A stretch of DNA of 64,000 nt from Helicobacteraceae bacterium (GTDB taxonomy: Bacteria > Campylobacterota > Campylobacteria > Campylobacterales > Sulfurimonadaceae), in NCBI GenBank assembly GCA_947498025.1, contig CANMJR010000011.1:1-64000 (forward strand), written 5' to 3'. Each line of letters starts with the position of its first letter. Position 1 is the stretch's first letter. Positions 19,396 to 30,109 of the stretch are shown piece by piece. The notes beneath the pieces are model-generated. The model searched no databases, had not been told where the DNA came from, and saw nothing but the letters and a program-made list of their open reading frames with translations. Position numbers and translations under genes: made by a program.

Positions 19396-19466
19396 CTAGG
19401 CTAAAGCCTGATACATGGAAATCACTAAATGATTTCTCGTAAAAGTTTGCCCCTTTGAGGCAGATT

Positions 19467-21134
19467 TCAATTAAAATAAAACATTTTTTTGAGTTTGTGC
19501 CATATATTATTATGCATGGCACTGTCAAACGAAACAGTGAAGTAGCTAGGACTCAGCTGTTCTAAGTAGGAAGCATCGTCAAATTTACTATCGTCTTTGT
19601 TTGGGTAATCACTTCGGAAATGAACGCCCCTGCTCTCTTTTCTTGCAAGAGCACTCAGTATCATCGCCTCTGCAATCAGCATCGCATTTTTGAACTCCAG
19701 TATCGATGAAAGTTCGACATTGTTGTGAAGCTCTTTGCTGACACAGTGCATGCCGTACTCTTTTTTCATCAGATAGTGTGTGTACTCCAGCGCGCTAGAG
19801 AGCGAATTTTCGTCTCTAAAAACACCTGCATTTTTAAAAAGTGATTCACCTAGATTTCTACGCATAGAGTTCATGTTGAAGAGGCTCTCGCCGTTAAGAA
19901 TCCTATCAACACGACGCATCTCTCTATTGACATAGGCATAATCAATCGGCTGAAAATCTCTTTTTTTGGCTTTTTTTGCCGCTTCTATCCCCGCCGTGCG
20001 TCCGAAATATGCTCCTTCAAGAAGCGAATTACCTCCTAATCTGTTTGCTCCATGTACCCCTGTCACCGCACACTCTCCGCATGCAAAGACAAAAGGCATG
20101 TCGGTCGATGTATCTTCCCTGACCCAGATGCCGCCGATGCTGTAATGCGCCGAGGGAGTAATCTCTAGCAGTTCGGTTACAAGGTCTATTCCCGCCGAGC
20201 CCAGAGCCAATTTTCTGGCGGACGGCAGTTTTGCTTCTATCGTCTCTTCGCCTAAATGGCGTACATCCAGATAAACTTTATGCCCTTTGAGCATGTGGCT
20301 TACAATTTCACGAGAGAGTTTATCTCTGGTTTGAAGTTCATCCGTAAATCTCTCTCCATTTTCATCGACCAAATATCCGCCCTCGCCCCGTGCCGCTTCG
20401 CTGATGAGCGCTCCGCTTTGTGCCAAAGTTGTCGGATGAAACTGGACAAATTCCATGTTGCTCAAACGCATGTTAGCCCGAAGAGCGGCAGCGATGACAT
20501 CCCCTGAACTCTCTTGCGAATTTGTACTGTGACCGCGAAAAATCCCAGCGTATCCGCCACCTGCAAGCACCAAAGACTTACATGCGAGTGCTATAACCTG
20601 TGAATTGTGTCGTCTCAGAACTGTTACACCGGAGAGTTTCCCTTTGTATTTCGTGATATTTAAAAACTGATGATTGGAAAGTATATGCACACCCGCGTCA
20701 CGGCACTGTAAAAAGAGTGTTTGGATGATAGACGCACCCGTTTTATCGGCTATGTAACATGTACGGTTTGCATAGGAGCCGCCAAAAGGTCGTTGATGCA
20801 GATTTCCGCTTTCATCTGCATCAAACGCTACACCCATCTCTCTAAGTTCGGCGATAATATTAGGCGCCTCTTTGCACATGCCCTCAATATTTCTAAGATG
20901 TGATAATCCGTCCGCGCCGTCCACCGTATCTTTCATGTGGCGTGATACAGAATCATTTTGTGTCAAGTTTAAAACCGCATTGATTCCGCCCGAAGCAACA
21001 GCAGAGTTGGAGCGGAATGGATTTCCTTTTGTAAGGACTGCTACATTTTGTCCCGATTTTTTTGCATAAAGTGCCGCATAAAGCCCTGAGATTCCACTCC
21101 CTACTACAATAATGTCATACAACATTTTTTGCAC
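19467..21134 (-). CDS. L-aspartate oxidase/fumarate reductase-type flavoprotein in nif cluster
   Basis: DIIVVGSGISGLYAALYAKKSGQNVAVLTKG FAD motif; ASGGINA; QFHPTTL; VHGANRLGGNSLLE. Confidence 0.85.
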   Translation of the reverse strand: MQKMLYDIIVVGSGISGLYAALYAKKSGQNVAVLTKGNPFRSNSAVASGGINAVLNLTQNDSVSRHMKDTVDGADGLSHLRNIEGMCKEAPNIIAELREMGVAFDADESGNLHQRPFGGSYANRTCYIADKTGASIIQTLFLQCRDAGVHILSNHQFLNITKYKGKLSGVTVLRRHNSQVIALACKSLVLAGGGYAGIFRGHSTNSQESSGDVIAAALRANMRLSNMEFVQFHPTTLAQSGALISEAARGEGGYLVDENGERFTDELQTRDKLSREIVSHMLKGHKVYLDVRHLGEETIEAKLPSARKLALGSAGIDLVTELLEITPSAHYSIGGIWVREDTSTDMPFVFACGECAVTGVHGANRLGGNSLLEGAYFGRTAGIEAAKKAKKRDFQPIDYAYVNREMRRVDRILNGESLFNMNSMRRNLGESLFKNAGVFRDENSLSSALEYTHYLMKKEYGMHCVSKELHNNVELSSILEFKNAMLIAEAMILSALARKESRGVHFRSDYPNKDDSKFDDASYLEQLSPSYFTVSFDSAMHNNIWHKLKKMFYFN

Positions 21135-22239
21135 CGAACAATTGTGTCAGATTCTCTTTTTTGCTATTTGGTATGTACGCCAACATCAAATTATCTTCCA
21201 CATGTTGAGGGTTTACCGCACCAAAAAGAGCACTCACGACATTTCCCATTCTTGCAAACTGCAAAGCGGATGCAACATCATTGAGCTCATTTGTGCCTAG
21301 GAGTTCACCCACTTTTGCATCAAACTTTTTCTGAAAAATATTTGCCTGAAGGAGCGCGGATGAAGCCATCATTTTGAGTCCGAATCCTTGCACTGCCTGC
21401 ATTAAAGTATAGTATTTTCCATCAGGAGCTTTTTGGTTGGAGAGATTATAGGCGTCTGATTTTGCTATGTTGTAAGGCGATTGGATATATTTAAAATGAT
21501 GCTCTTTACCGCCCACTTCCACGGCAATCTCGACCATATCTTTGAGTGAAATATACTCCGTATGCGTCTCATCATACAAAAATCCATTCCAACATGCTAT
21601 TCCGTAGTGGCGTATTTTTCCCTCTTTTACAAGTTTTTCAAAGAGTTCAAACGCTTTTTTTATTCGTTTTTTGAGCGTTTTATAATCAATGTATCCGAGT
21701 TGCATCTCAGGGTTATGCAAAAATAGAATATCAAGAGTTTCAAGTTGTAAATTTATAAGCGACTGCTCCACACTCCAACGCAAATACGCAGGCGCTAAAC
21801 AGTGCTGATCAACAACAATCTCCTCTTTTGTAGCAAGTCCGTTATTTAAAACATTCTCTTCAATCCATTTGTACGGGTTTTGGGGAAACGGGAAGTCAAG
21901 AGGCAAAAAACCTGCTTTTGAAGTCACAACAACCTGCTCTCTTGAAACTTTTTTTTCCTCAAACAACTCAAAAAGAGCCTCACCGATTTCTCGCTCGCTT
22001 ATTTGGTAACGATAATTTATAGCCGTATCGATGAGATTCATCCCATTTAAGAGTGCCGTTTTTACAGACTCTTTATAGTTCACGACATAGTTCTCTTCAC
22101 GGTAGGGCTCTTTGCGGAATGTGCCAAGCCCTAGCGAAGAGACAAAAACATCGCCGTCAAAACGGTAAAAATCCTTGCTATATTTAGGAAACTGTTTTAA
22201 ATAACCAAAAGTTCCCTCTTTGGTTGCGTAAGTTTTCAT
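21115..22239 (-). CDS. Aldo/keto reductase family protein
   Basis: LGLGTFRKEPY...LIDTAINYRY..SEREIGEAL; LDILFLHNPE; ATG at 22239 overlaps nifU stop (TAATG). Confidence 0.87.
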   Translation of the reverse strand: MKTYATKEGTFGYLKQFPKYSKDFYRFDGDVFVSSLGLGTFRKEPYREENYVVNYKESVKTALLNGMNLIDTAINYRYQISEREIGEALFELFEEKKVSREQVVVTSKAGFLPLDFPFPQNPYKWIEENVLNNGLATKEEIVVDQHCLAPAYLRWSVEQSLINLQLETLDILFLHNPEMQLGYIDYKTLKKRIKKAFELFEKLVKEGKIRHYGIACWNGFLYDETHTEYISLKDMVEIAVEVGGKEHHFKYIQSPYNIAKSDAYNLSNQKAPDGKYYTLMQAVQGFGLKMMASSALLQANIFQKKFDAKVGELLGTNELNDVASALQFARMGNVVSALFGAVNPQHVEDNLMLAYIPNSKKENLTQLFGAKNVV

Positions 22240-23210
22240 TATGTCACTATCACTTTTAATGGAGCTTTGAGTTTGAACTTGAGCATATCTTCGATTCCTG
22301 CAAGCGTTGTTGTCGTGTTCATAGAGCAGCTCATGCACTCGCCCTGATATTTAATAAGCACTTCAAAAACATCGCCGTTATCTTTAATATCAATCAACTC
22401 GACATTCCCGCCATCGGCTTTGAGCGTCGGGCGAATATACTCTTCCAAAATAGATTCTACCGCTTTGATTTTTTGCACTAAGCTCATAGATAAAAATGTG
22501 CCGTCCCCTTTTGCTTCGATGATTTTACGGCTTTTATCTTCTGCTTCTTTTGCCTCTTTGACCTCTAAAAGCAAGTCTATCAAATAGATATCTTTTCTCT
22601 CATGTCCACCGGGTTTGATGCATGATTTACAAAAACCGCCCGCCTTGGTATAGTCGGTAATCTCCTCAAGCGTTGTGAGTTTATTGAGTTTTATCACTTC
22701 CATGAGCGTATCTTGAGAGACACGGGCACACTCACAGATGATAAATTCACTCTCCAAACTCTCCATGTCAACGCCTTTATACATAGAAGCCGCTTTTTTG
22801 ATAACATCGTACGCCATAACGGAACAGTGCATCTTTTGCCCCGGAACTGCGGGAATATCCGGCTCATCACGGAGCGCTTTTTCTACATCTATGTTTGTTA
22901 TTTTGAGGGCTTCATCGACAGTTTTGCTCATACAAAGCTCCGCCATCATGTCTGAAGATGCTATGGCAGTTCCGCAACCGAAACTTTTAAACTTACTACT
23001 TACAATCGTGTCCGTTTTTGGATCGATAAGCCAATAAAGACGCACAGCATCGCCACAACTCTCCGCACCAAAATCCGCAATAATCAGCTCATTATCGCCT
23101 TTTTGTGCTTCGGTTATTTCGCCCATGTTGGTTGGGAGATTCATTCTTCTTTGTACTTCTTGTGAGTACTCTTCCCAAAGTGCACCACCGATTAAACTAT
23201 CTCTCGCCAT
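22239..23210 (-). CDS. nifU: NifU Fe-S scaffold (IscU + BFD-type [2Fe-2S] + NifU C-terminal domain)
   Basis: IADFGAESCGDAVRLYWLID, FGCGTAIASSD, CECARVSQDT..CKSCIKPGG, GGNVELIDI...CMSCSMNTTT. Confidence 0.93.
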   Translation of the reverse strand: MARDSLIGGALWEEYSQEVQRRMNLPTNMGEITEAQKGDNELIIADFGAESCGDAVRLYWLIDPKTDTIVSSKFKSFGCGTAIASSDMMAELCMSKTVDEALKITNIDVEKALRDEPDIPAVPGQKMHCSVMAYDVIKKAASMYKGVDMESLESEFIICECARVSQDTLMEVIKLNKLTTLEEITDYTKAGGFCKSCIKPGGHERKDIYLIDLLLEVKEAKEAEDKSRKIIEAKGDGTFLSMSLVQKIKAVESILEEYIRPTLKADGGNVELIDIKDNGDVFEVLIKYQGECMSCSMNTTTTLAGIEDMLKFKLKAPLKVIVT

Positions 23211-23251
23211 AGAACCCTCACTTTTGTAATCTAAATCTTTAATGAAGCTAT

Positions 23252-23267
23252 TGCAATTTTTGTTCTT
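23252..23267 (-). promoter_or_regulatory. Candidate degenerate sigma-54 promoter upstream of nifU
   Basis: AAGAACAAAAATTGCA, AG-N10-GC spacing, 42 bp from nifU start. Confidence 0.5.
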
Positions 23268-23423
23268 GTTGCGAATTTTTAAAGGTTGTTATTTAAATGT
23301 GATGATTAGATGGGTTGAAAATTTTTATGGCTGTTCAAACTCGTTCCATCCTCTCCTGAGGTGGAATGCATACTTTGATTAAAATTTTATAAAAGATGAT
23401 ACAATTTCTTCGTGATTATAACT

Positions 23424-23509
23424 GTTCGTAAGTTTATTGGAGCGGCAAATTAAGGTCGGAGGAAGTCATGAGCCTCTGACCTTTTTTTGTCCTCCAAGAA
23501 CTTATGAAC
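23424..23509. repeat. Imperfect inverted-repeat element with internal terminator-like hairpin
   Basis: GTTCGTAAGTTTATTGGAG...CTCCAAGAACTTATGAAC ends; internal AAGGTCGGAGG...CCTCTGACCTTTTTTT. Confidence 0.65.
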
Positions 23510-23590
23510 AGGGGGTTTTATGCCCCTTGCCCCCGCATCCTAACAACATTAATCCAAATTCTTCAAGCTTTATTATTGTATTCATTATTT

Positions 23591-25045
23591 TTATTTCCAA
23601 ATTTTTTCCGCACACATTTTTCCTGATATTATAGCACTAGTAAATCCGCCGCCTAATATCCATGCTCCGGTAAAATAAAGATTGTTAAACTGATTTGACT
23701 TTAGTTGTGGAATTCTAAAAAATTGTGATGCCGTCGGTGCAAATCCATTGGGGGTACCGTTTTGTGTTCTGATATATCTTTTTATCGTTTTTGGCGTTCC
23801 GATTTCAGCAAAAGAAATATGCTCACCTATATTAGGATACTCCTTTTCCAATATATTTAAATAACTTTGCAATACCTCTTGCTTTTTGTTTTTATACTCT
23901 TCTTCAGATAGATTTTCCCAGTTTGCTAAAAAATCACTTGTACAAACAGCACCATAGCTTTTATCTTCATTGCACAGTCCCGCATCAATCTGGGAATAAT
24001 CGACAAATACAAAACCTCTTTTTGTAATATCTTGAGTAATATTTAGGTCGTATTCCTCGAGCGTATTAGCAGTAAAATAAAACTGAGAATATGATTTTTC
24101 ACCATACAACTTTTTGAGATTCTTGTTAAACCCAATATAAATGACAAAATAAGATGAGGCAATGTTTTTTCTCTCACTGTATGGCATGTTAGCAAGCGTA
24201 TAGGTAGATTGTGGTGATATATTAGATATAACCATATCATTCTTGAGCTCAATTTGCTTCTTTTTATAGATATAAACGACTGAAGCTACATTTTTCTTAG
24301 TGTGTCGAATTTCCATTACCTCTGCTTTGGTAATGATTTCTCCCCCATTGTTTTTGATAATAGACGCTAAATAATCAGAAAGATTTTGACTCCCCCCTTT
24401 GATATACCAACTTCCGCCACTATAATAAGAGTTTTGGGCGATACTGTGGAATAAAAAACTAAAATCACCGATTTTATCGTGATAGTAACCAACATTTGCA
24501 TTTAGAATCAGCTTTAATTCTTCACTGACAAAAAGTTGATTCATCACCTCTTTAACAGAATGATTTTTATATTTTGCAATAGTCCTAAATACGAACGGAA
24601 ATACTAAATACTGCCACGATTTGATACTTTGTAATTTTATAAACTCATCCGAAATCTTACCGATTAACTCAAAATAGTGTTGAATGGCTTCCCGTTCTTT
24701 GGGATACTTTAATACTAATTTTTCAACCGCCTCATCTTTATCATGCGGCATCGTAAAATCTATTAAATCCGTTTTAATTCTAAAAAATTCACGCGAGGGA
24801 ACGAACTCGACATGATTATAAATACCTAATGTTTCAAAAATCTCCTTTTTTATCGGATCATTATAAACATTATCGAGTTCATGTAGCCCTACTTCACATA
24901 TAAAATTGCCTCGTTTAAAAACTGTTGCACACCCTCCGACGATAGAGTGTTGCTCCAATACGGTTACTTTATACCCGGCTTTAGCAAGTAATGCCCCGGA
25001 TGTAAGTCCGCCAAGACCAGCCCCTATAATAGTAATTGTTTTCAT
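23591..25045 (-). CDS. Phytoene desaturase/retinol-saturase-type FAD oxidoreductase
   Basis: TIIGAGLGGLTSGALLAKAGYKVTVLEQHSIVGGCATVFKRGNF; C-term GAWILGGGFTSAIISGKMCAEKI. Confidence 0.85.
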   Translation of the reverse strand: MKTITIIGAGLGGLTSGALLAKAGYKVTVLEQHSIVGGCATVFKRGNFICEVGLHELDNVYNDPIKKEIFETLGIYNHVEFVPSREFFRIKTDLIDFTMPHDKDEAVEKLVLKYPKEREAIQHYFELIGKISDEFIKLQSIKSWQYLVFPFVFRTIAKYKNHSVKEVMNQLFVSEELKLILNANVGYYHDKIGDFSFLFHSIAQNSYYSGGSWYIKGGSQNLSDYLASIIKNNGGEIITKAEVMEIRHTKKNVASVVYIYKKKQIELKNDMVISNISPQSTYTLANMPYSERKNIASSYFVIYIGFNKNLKKLYGEKSYSQFYFTANTLEEYDLNITQDITKRGFVFVDYSQIDAGLCNEDKSYGAVCTSDFLANWENLSEEEYKNKKQEVLQSYLNILEKEYPNIGEHISFAEIGTPKTIKRYIRTQNGTPNGFAPTASQFFRIPQLKSNQFNNLYFTGAWILGGGFTSAIISGKMCAEKIWK

Positions 25046-25452
25046 TTGTACTGCACCTCAATATAAAGATTTTTTAAATTTTTCAAGACGAATTTTGCTT
25101 CATCAAATGTTGGTTCAGAAAAAGTTGCTTTTGGATTATTTGAAAATCCAAACCCTTCTTTGGGAATGCCTAACATATTTTCATCCAATTTTGCGTTTTG
25201 ATTTTCATCATGAAAAAGCGCAATTGCATAAATACCGTCGGGAATATTTTTAAATGTATATTTGATACTAGCCGCGGTATTCATTACTTCACTTTGATAG
25301 GCTTTTCCTACAATAGCAAAAGTATCTTCAGAGGTATATAAACCGACATAAAGTTTGCCGATTAAATTTTTAATATTGACTATATTAACATCAATATCAG
25401 AGGCAAGTACAATAAGTGGAAAAACAAAAGAAAAAAAAACTAGTCGCTTCAC
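25042..25452 (-). CDS. DUF2141-like secreted protein
   Basis: GIYAIALFHDENQNAKLDENMLGIPKEGFGFSNNPK motif; signal peptide. Confidence 0.85.
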   Translation of the reverse strand: MKRLVFFSFVFPLIVLASDIDVNIVNIKNLIGKLYVGLYTSEDTFAIVGKAYQSEVMNTAASIKYTFKNIPDGIYAIALFHDENQNAKLDENMLGIPKEGFGFSNNPKATFSEPTFDEAKFVLKNLKNLYIEVQYK

Positions 25453-25504
25453 AATCGAACCTTTTATGTATTTTGTAGCATATTACAAAATAAAAAAGTG
25501 TTTG

Positions 25505-26146
25505 TCATTCACATTTGTTAATTTTATACTCTTTTTTAAGGCGGCTAAGATGTTGAGGCGTTATTCCTAAGAAAGTGGCGATATGATATTGTGGTACTTT
25601 ATCAAGAAGATGGGGATTTCTTTCGACAAATTCTTTAAAACGCTGTGATGCCGATTTTGTTTGTCGATCAATAATATAACGGTGTAGATATGAATACGCT
25701 GATTCTGCCATCAGCCTTCCAAATCGTTCGCCTTTTTTAAGTTTGTTATATAAATATTGGAGATCTCTATGGTCGATTGAAAGCAACTCGCACTCTTCGA
25801 GTGCCTCTATCTCGATTTGAGAAGGTTGTTGATGCAAAAAGCTATCATAGTCAGTCACAAATATATTGTGCATTTGTGCATTGGCATCATTAAAAAAGAG
25901 TCCCCATGTGTAATCTTTCCCCTGCTCATCAATCAAATACCCTCGCGCAAGTCCACTATTAATAAAAAATAATTGGGGGCATACACTACCAAAACGGAGA
26001 ATAATATCCCCTTTTTGGTAGTTTACCACTTGCAATTTTGATTTTAAAAGACTCCACTCAATAAAATTGAGTGAAATGTATTTTTCAAAAAAAATTTTGT
26101 ATTTTTCAAACATTTCAAACATTTTAAACCTTATAAAATAACTCAA
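25505..26146 (-). CDS. Crp/Fnr family transcriptional regulator
   Basis: Cyclic-nucleotide-binding-like N-domain and C-terminal HTH HIATFLGITPQHLSRLKKE. Confidence 0.85.
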   Translation of the reverse strand: MSYFIRFKMFEMFEKYKIFFEKYISLNFIEWSLLKSKLQVVNYQKGDIILRFGSVCPQLFFINSGLARGYLIDEQGKDYTWGLFFNDANAQMHNIFVTDYDSFLHQQPSQIEIEALEECELLSIDHRDLQYLYNKLKKGERFGRLMAESAYSYLHRYIIDRQTKSASQRFKEFVERNPHLLDKVPQYHIATFLGITPQHLSRLKKEYKINKCE

Positions 26147-26368
26147 TTAACTTTTTCATAAATAACCGCTTTTTTAAATAGCAAGAATAATAGCTTTTTC
26201 AATATTTATACAAACTTTAACATCGTTTTACTAGTTCCATCCTCTCCCAAGCTGAAATATCTACTTCAATTACAACTTCATAAAATTTCTACATGCCAAT
26301 AAAAATCAAGTATACAATAATGTGAAAAATAATGCGATTATTGGATGAACTAAAAATTTTGATAGTTG

Positions 26369-26509
26369 TTTTTGTGATGTATATTTTAGCTTAGGAAAAG
26401 GTGAAGCGAGAAAAGATTTTACATATAAAAGAGTGCGTGTGACAGCGACGGGCATCAAACTAAAAAATAACGACAAAATTGTCATGCAAAAGCCTCTGCT
26501 AGAATAAAA
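26369..26509 (+). pseudogene. Start-less ORF fragment (C-terminal remnant)
   Basis: Open frame CFCDVYFSLGKGEARKDFTYKRVRVTATGIKLKNNDKIVMQKPLLE* with no upstream start; ends against the PII promoter motif. Confidence 0.4.
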
Positions 26510-26515
26510 CTTGCA
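26501..26515 (+). promoter_or_regulatory. Candidate degenerate sigma-54 promoter upstream of PII gene
   Basis: AGAATAAAACTTGCA, AG-N10-GC, 36 bp before ATG. Confidence 0.5.
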
Positions 26516-26550
26516 CAGAACTTTTTAAATTAAGTTCTAAAAGGATTACC

Positions 26551-26949
26551 ATGTATCAACTCACTGCAATATTTAACAAAGTTTGTCTTAATGATGTCTT
26601 ACATGACCTCTGTGAGAGAAAAATCGAGGGAATAACAGTTATAGATGTTGTCGGAAAAGGCGGAATCGGTTTCATAGAAGAGGGAGAAACTCCCGATTTA
26701 GACCCGAAGGTAAAAATAGAGATTATTCTCTCAAACGATGCGTTCAAAGAGAGTGCAAAAGAGGCAATCAGAGCTAACACGCAAGATTTAGGACATGGAG
26801 CAGGTAAAATGTGGGTAATAAAAGTGCTTGAAGTTGAGAGAATCCGCACAGGTGAAAAAAACGAAGCAGCGCTTACGCAGTCTCTCGTTAGCAAGAAAAA
26901 AAGCAATTACGATAGCTGCTTTACAAATATAGACACTCCGGCGAGCTAA
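26551..26949 (+). CDS. P-II family nitrogen regulatory protein
   Basis: MYQLTAIFNKVCLNDVLHDLCERKIEGITVIDVVGKGG...GHGAGKMWVIKVLEVERIRTGE. Confidence 0.85.
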   Translation: MYQLTAIFNKVCLNDVLHDLCERKIEGITVIDVVGKGGIGFIEEGETPDLDPKVKIEIILSNDAFKESAKEAIRANTQDLGHGAGKMWVIKVLEVERIRTGEKNEAALTQSLVSKKKSNYDSCFTNIDTPAS

Positions 26950-27004
26950 AAATTTGTTTTCGCTTTTAGTTGCCGAGGTTTTGCCTTGGATCTAAAAGTG
27001 AGTT

Positions 27005-29846
27005 TTACAAATCATAAAACTTATCAACAAACTTTACTATTTTATCCAACACTCTTGGGATGATTACTTTTCTCTCAAGCAGTTTTGGTTTTACTCTCAA
27101 AGTCTTTGCGACATCGTCTTTTAGAGGTATCCTCTCTTCGTAGATGTAGGTATCCACAACTTTTTTTACCTCATCGCATATCAAGTTTTCATCTCTGCAG
27201 AGTGCGTCATACGCCAGTTCCTTTTCAACTTCCCAAAACTTCTCAAACTCATTTTCTATGTTGTCCGAGTCGCTGATGCCTTGCATGTTCTCATTGATAA
27301 ACTTCTCTATCAACTCTTTTTTGCTTCTGAGATTCACCTGTCCGCTTATGATGTTTAAAATATTATTTTTTTGGCTCTCTTTCTCTGTTTCGTCTGCATC
27401 TTTATAACGGGAAAGTAGTTTTAAAATATAGGACACATTTATCTCATCAACCATAATCAGCTCTAATTCAAAGTCCACATCTTCGAGAATAGAAACTTTT
27501 TCTTTTGTTTGTGTCGGTTTGATAATTTCATATAAATCAAGATATTTGCTTTTATAATCCTCAAACTCTTGTACATGCATAGACAAATCAGACCACTTAA
27601 AATTACTAAACCCCTCAAGAATATTTTTGCCTCTCATAATCTCACGAAAAGCTCTTACAAACTCTAACTCTCCCCTGAGCCATAAGTTCATCCACGCTTG
27701 CAACACTTGGAGCTATTTGCATTAATGTTAAAAACGCCTCATTAAACTTTGCCACATACTCCTCATACGGCTGCATCAAAATAATATCTTTGGCATTTAT
27801 ATTTGAAAAAAGGGCTATCGCATCATCCGTATTCTTTTTGAGATTTCTAAAACAGACAATATTCCCCTGCGATTTTTTCTCATTTAGTATTCTGTTTGTT
27901 CTTGAGAAGGCTTGAACAAGTCCGTGGTATTTGAGGTTTTTATCGACATAGAGGGTGTTGAGGCTTGGAGAGTCAAAACCTGTTAAGAACATATTGACCA
28001 CCAAAAGTATATCTATCTCTCTATTTTTTACTTTTTTAGAAATGTCATTGTAGTAGTTATAAAAATTCTGCGAATCTTTCGTGCTAAACTTTGTCCCAAA
28101 CATGGCGTTGTAATCGCTTATGTAGCTCTCTAGCTTGTCACGGCTGTGTTGGTTGATGTGTGCTTCGTCCACATTTGCACCGTCTGCTTCATCTAACTCA
28201 GAAACGCCGTTTGCATCTTTGTCTTCTTCGTTTGCACTGTAGGAAAAAATGGTAGCTATTTTGAGATTATGTTTTTTACTTTTAAAAAGGTCGTAGTATT
28301 TTGTAAGTGTCTCAATGCCACTCACGCACATCATCGCCGTAAACTCTTTGTTATGCGTTTTTCGCGGATGGTTTGCAATAATATAGTCGGTTATCTTTTC
28401 TAGCCTACGGGGACTCTCTAAAAGCTCTTTGGTATCAATCTCTTCTACATCTATGTCGATATTTGTTGCACTTCCCTCTTTTTCTTTGTATCTGCCTACA
28501 TACTCGACCGAAAACTTCAAAACATTGTCATCCCCGATAGCGTCCATAATCACATATTTATGCAAAGGTGCATCAAAAAGCTCCGTTGTGGTGCGTTTGC
28601 CGAGTTTATTGCCCGTTGCGTTTTCAACAAAGATAGGCGTACCCGTAAACCCTATCATCTGATACTTATTAAAAAACTTCGTAATAGCTAAATGCGTCTC
28701 TCCAAACTGGCTTCTATGGCACTCATCAAAGATAAAAACAATATGCTTATCTCTAAGTTTTTCCATCATCTGCAAGTAGTGTTTTTTGCTTATGGCGGAG
28801 TTTAGCTTTTGAATGGTTGTAACAATGAGTTTCGTATCATCGCCAAGCTGTTTGACAAGTGCGTTTGTGTTGTCGGTTCCATCGACTGAGCCATTGCTAA
28901 AGCTGTTAAACTCCTTGTTGGTTTGGTAATCAAGGTCTTTTCTATCGACTACAAACACCACCTTTTCGACATGGGGAAGTTTCATCAAAATTTGTGCGGT
29001 TTTAAAAGAGGTAAGAGTTTTTCCGCTTCCCGTTGTGTGCCAGATGTAACCGTTTTTATCACTGTTTTCTACTCGCTCAATGATGGCTTCCGTGGCATGA
29101 AACTGGTAAGGTCGTAAAATCATAAGTATTTTTGGCACGGTCGCTAAAACAATATATTTACAAATCATCTTTGAGACATGGCATCGCTCCAAAAACACAT
29201 TTGTAAACTCTTCAATATTTGTTATGTTTTTATTCTTATCATCCGCCCAAAAAAAAGTCTGCTTAAATGATTGCTTACGATTGTTTGAGTAGTATTTGGT
29301 GTTTACCCCATTACTAATAATAAATATCTGTACATAGTTAAACAGAGCATTGTTTGAGCCATACGAGTGTCTTTGGTAGCGGTTGATTTGGTTAAAAGCC
29401 TCTTTGAGTTCCAAGCCTCTGCGTTTGAGTTCTATCTGCACAAGAGGCAAACCGTTTATAAGAAGTGTCACATCGTAACGGTTTTTATAAACGCCGTCCA
29501 CGGTGACTTGTTGCGTGACTTGAAAAAGGTTTTGACACCAGTGTTCCGAGTCTAAAAATTCGATGTATTTAGTTGTTCCGTCATCTAACGATAAAACAAA
29601 TTTATCTCTTAAAATCTTTGCTTTTTCAAATACTGAACCTTTATTTATGTGGTTTAGCACTTTTTTAAATTCACTCTGGCTCATGCTAAAATTATTATGT
29701 TTTTCGAGTTGCGCCTTCAGGTTGGCTTCGAGTGCCGTGTCATCTTTGATGGTAATTTTTTCGTACTCTAAATTTACAAGTTGTTTGACTAGGTTTTCTT
29801 CTAGTATCGCTTCGCTTTCTAAAGAAACTGCGTTTTGTTTGCTCAT
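27005..29846 (-). pseudogene. hsdR: Type I restriction endonuclease subunit R, frameshifted
   Basis: N-part 27642-29846 (GYIWHTTGSGKTLTSF, FIFDECHRSQFGE, GFTGTPI) and C-part 27005-27706 in another frame; homology-like sequence continues LMAQG|ELEFVRAFREIMRGKN at a CCCC (G4) tract 27672-27675. Confidence 0.9.
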
Positions 29847-30109
29847 GGGAACAGCCTATAAATATCTCTTCGATGCAAAAAACGAATAATGCTCAAAACA
29901 TCATCTTCATATCTAAATCCAAAACGGTAATTTCCTATCTTTAGACGATAGTAAACTTCATATCCTTTGAGTTTTTTTATATTTGCAAACTCCGATAAAT
30001 TGTCACAACTTTCAAACTCCAAAAGTTTAGATTTTAACTTTGTAGCTATGTTTTTATCATCAAGTTTTTGAATATCTTTTAGAAAATTTTTCTCATAATT
30101 TACTTTCAT
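29843..30109 (-). CDS. RelE/ParE-family toxin (mRNA interferase-like)
   Basis: MKVNYEKNFLKDIQKLDDKNIATKLKSKLLEFE...LKGYEVYYRLKIGNYRFGFRYEDDVLSIIRFLHRRDIYRLFP. Confidence 0.9.
   Translation of the reverse strand: MKVNYEKNFLKDIQKLDDKNIATKLKSKLLEFESCDNLSEFANIKKLKGYEVYYRLKIGNYRFGFRYEDDVLSIIRFLHRRDIYRLFP

Noticed and set aside
27672-27675. Contingency-locus phase variation of hsdR
   Set aside because: A G4 tract is too short for typical slipped-strand switching; point mutation or sequencing error is more likely, so reported only as a frameshift.
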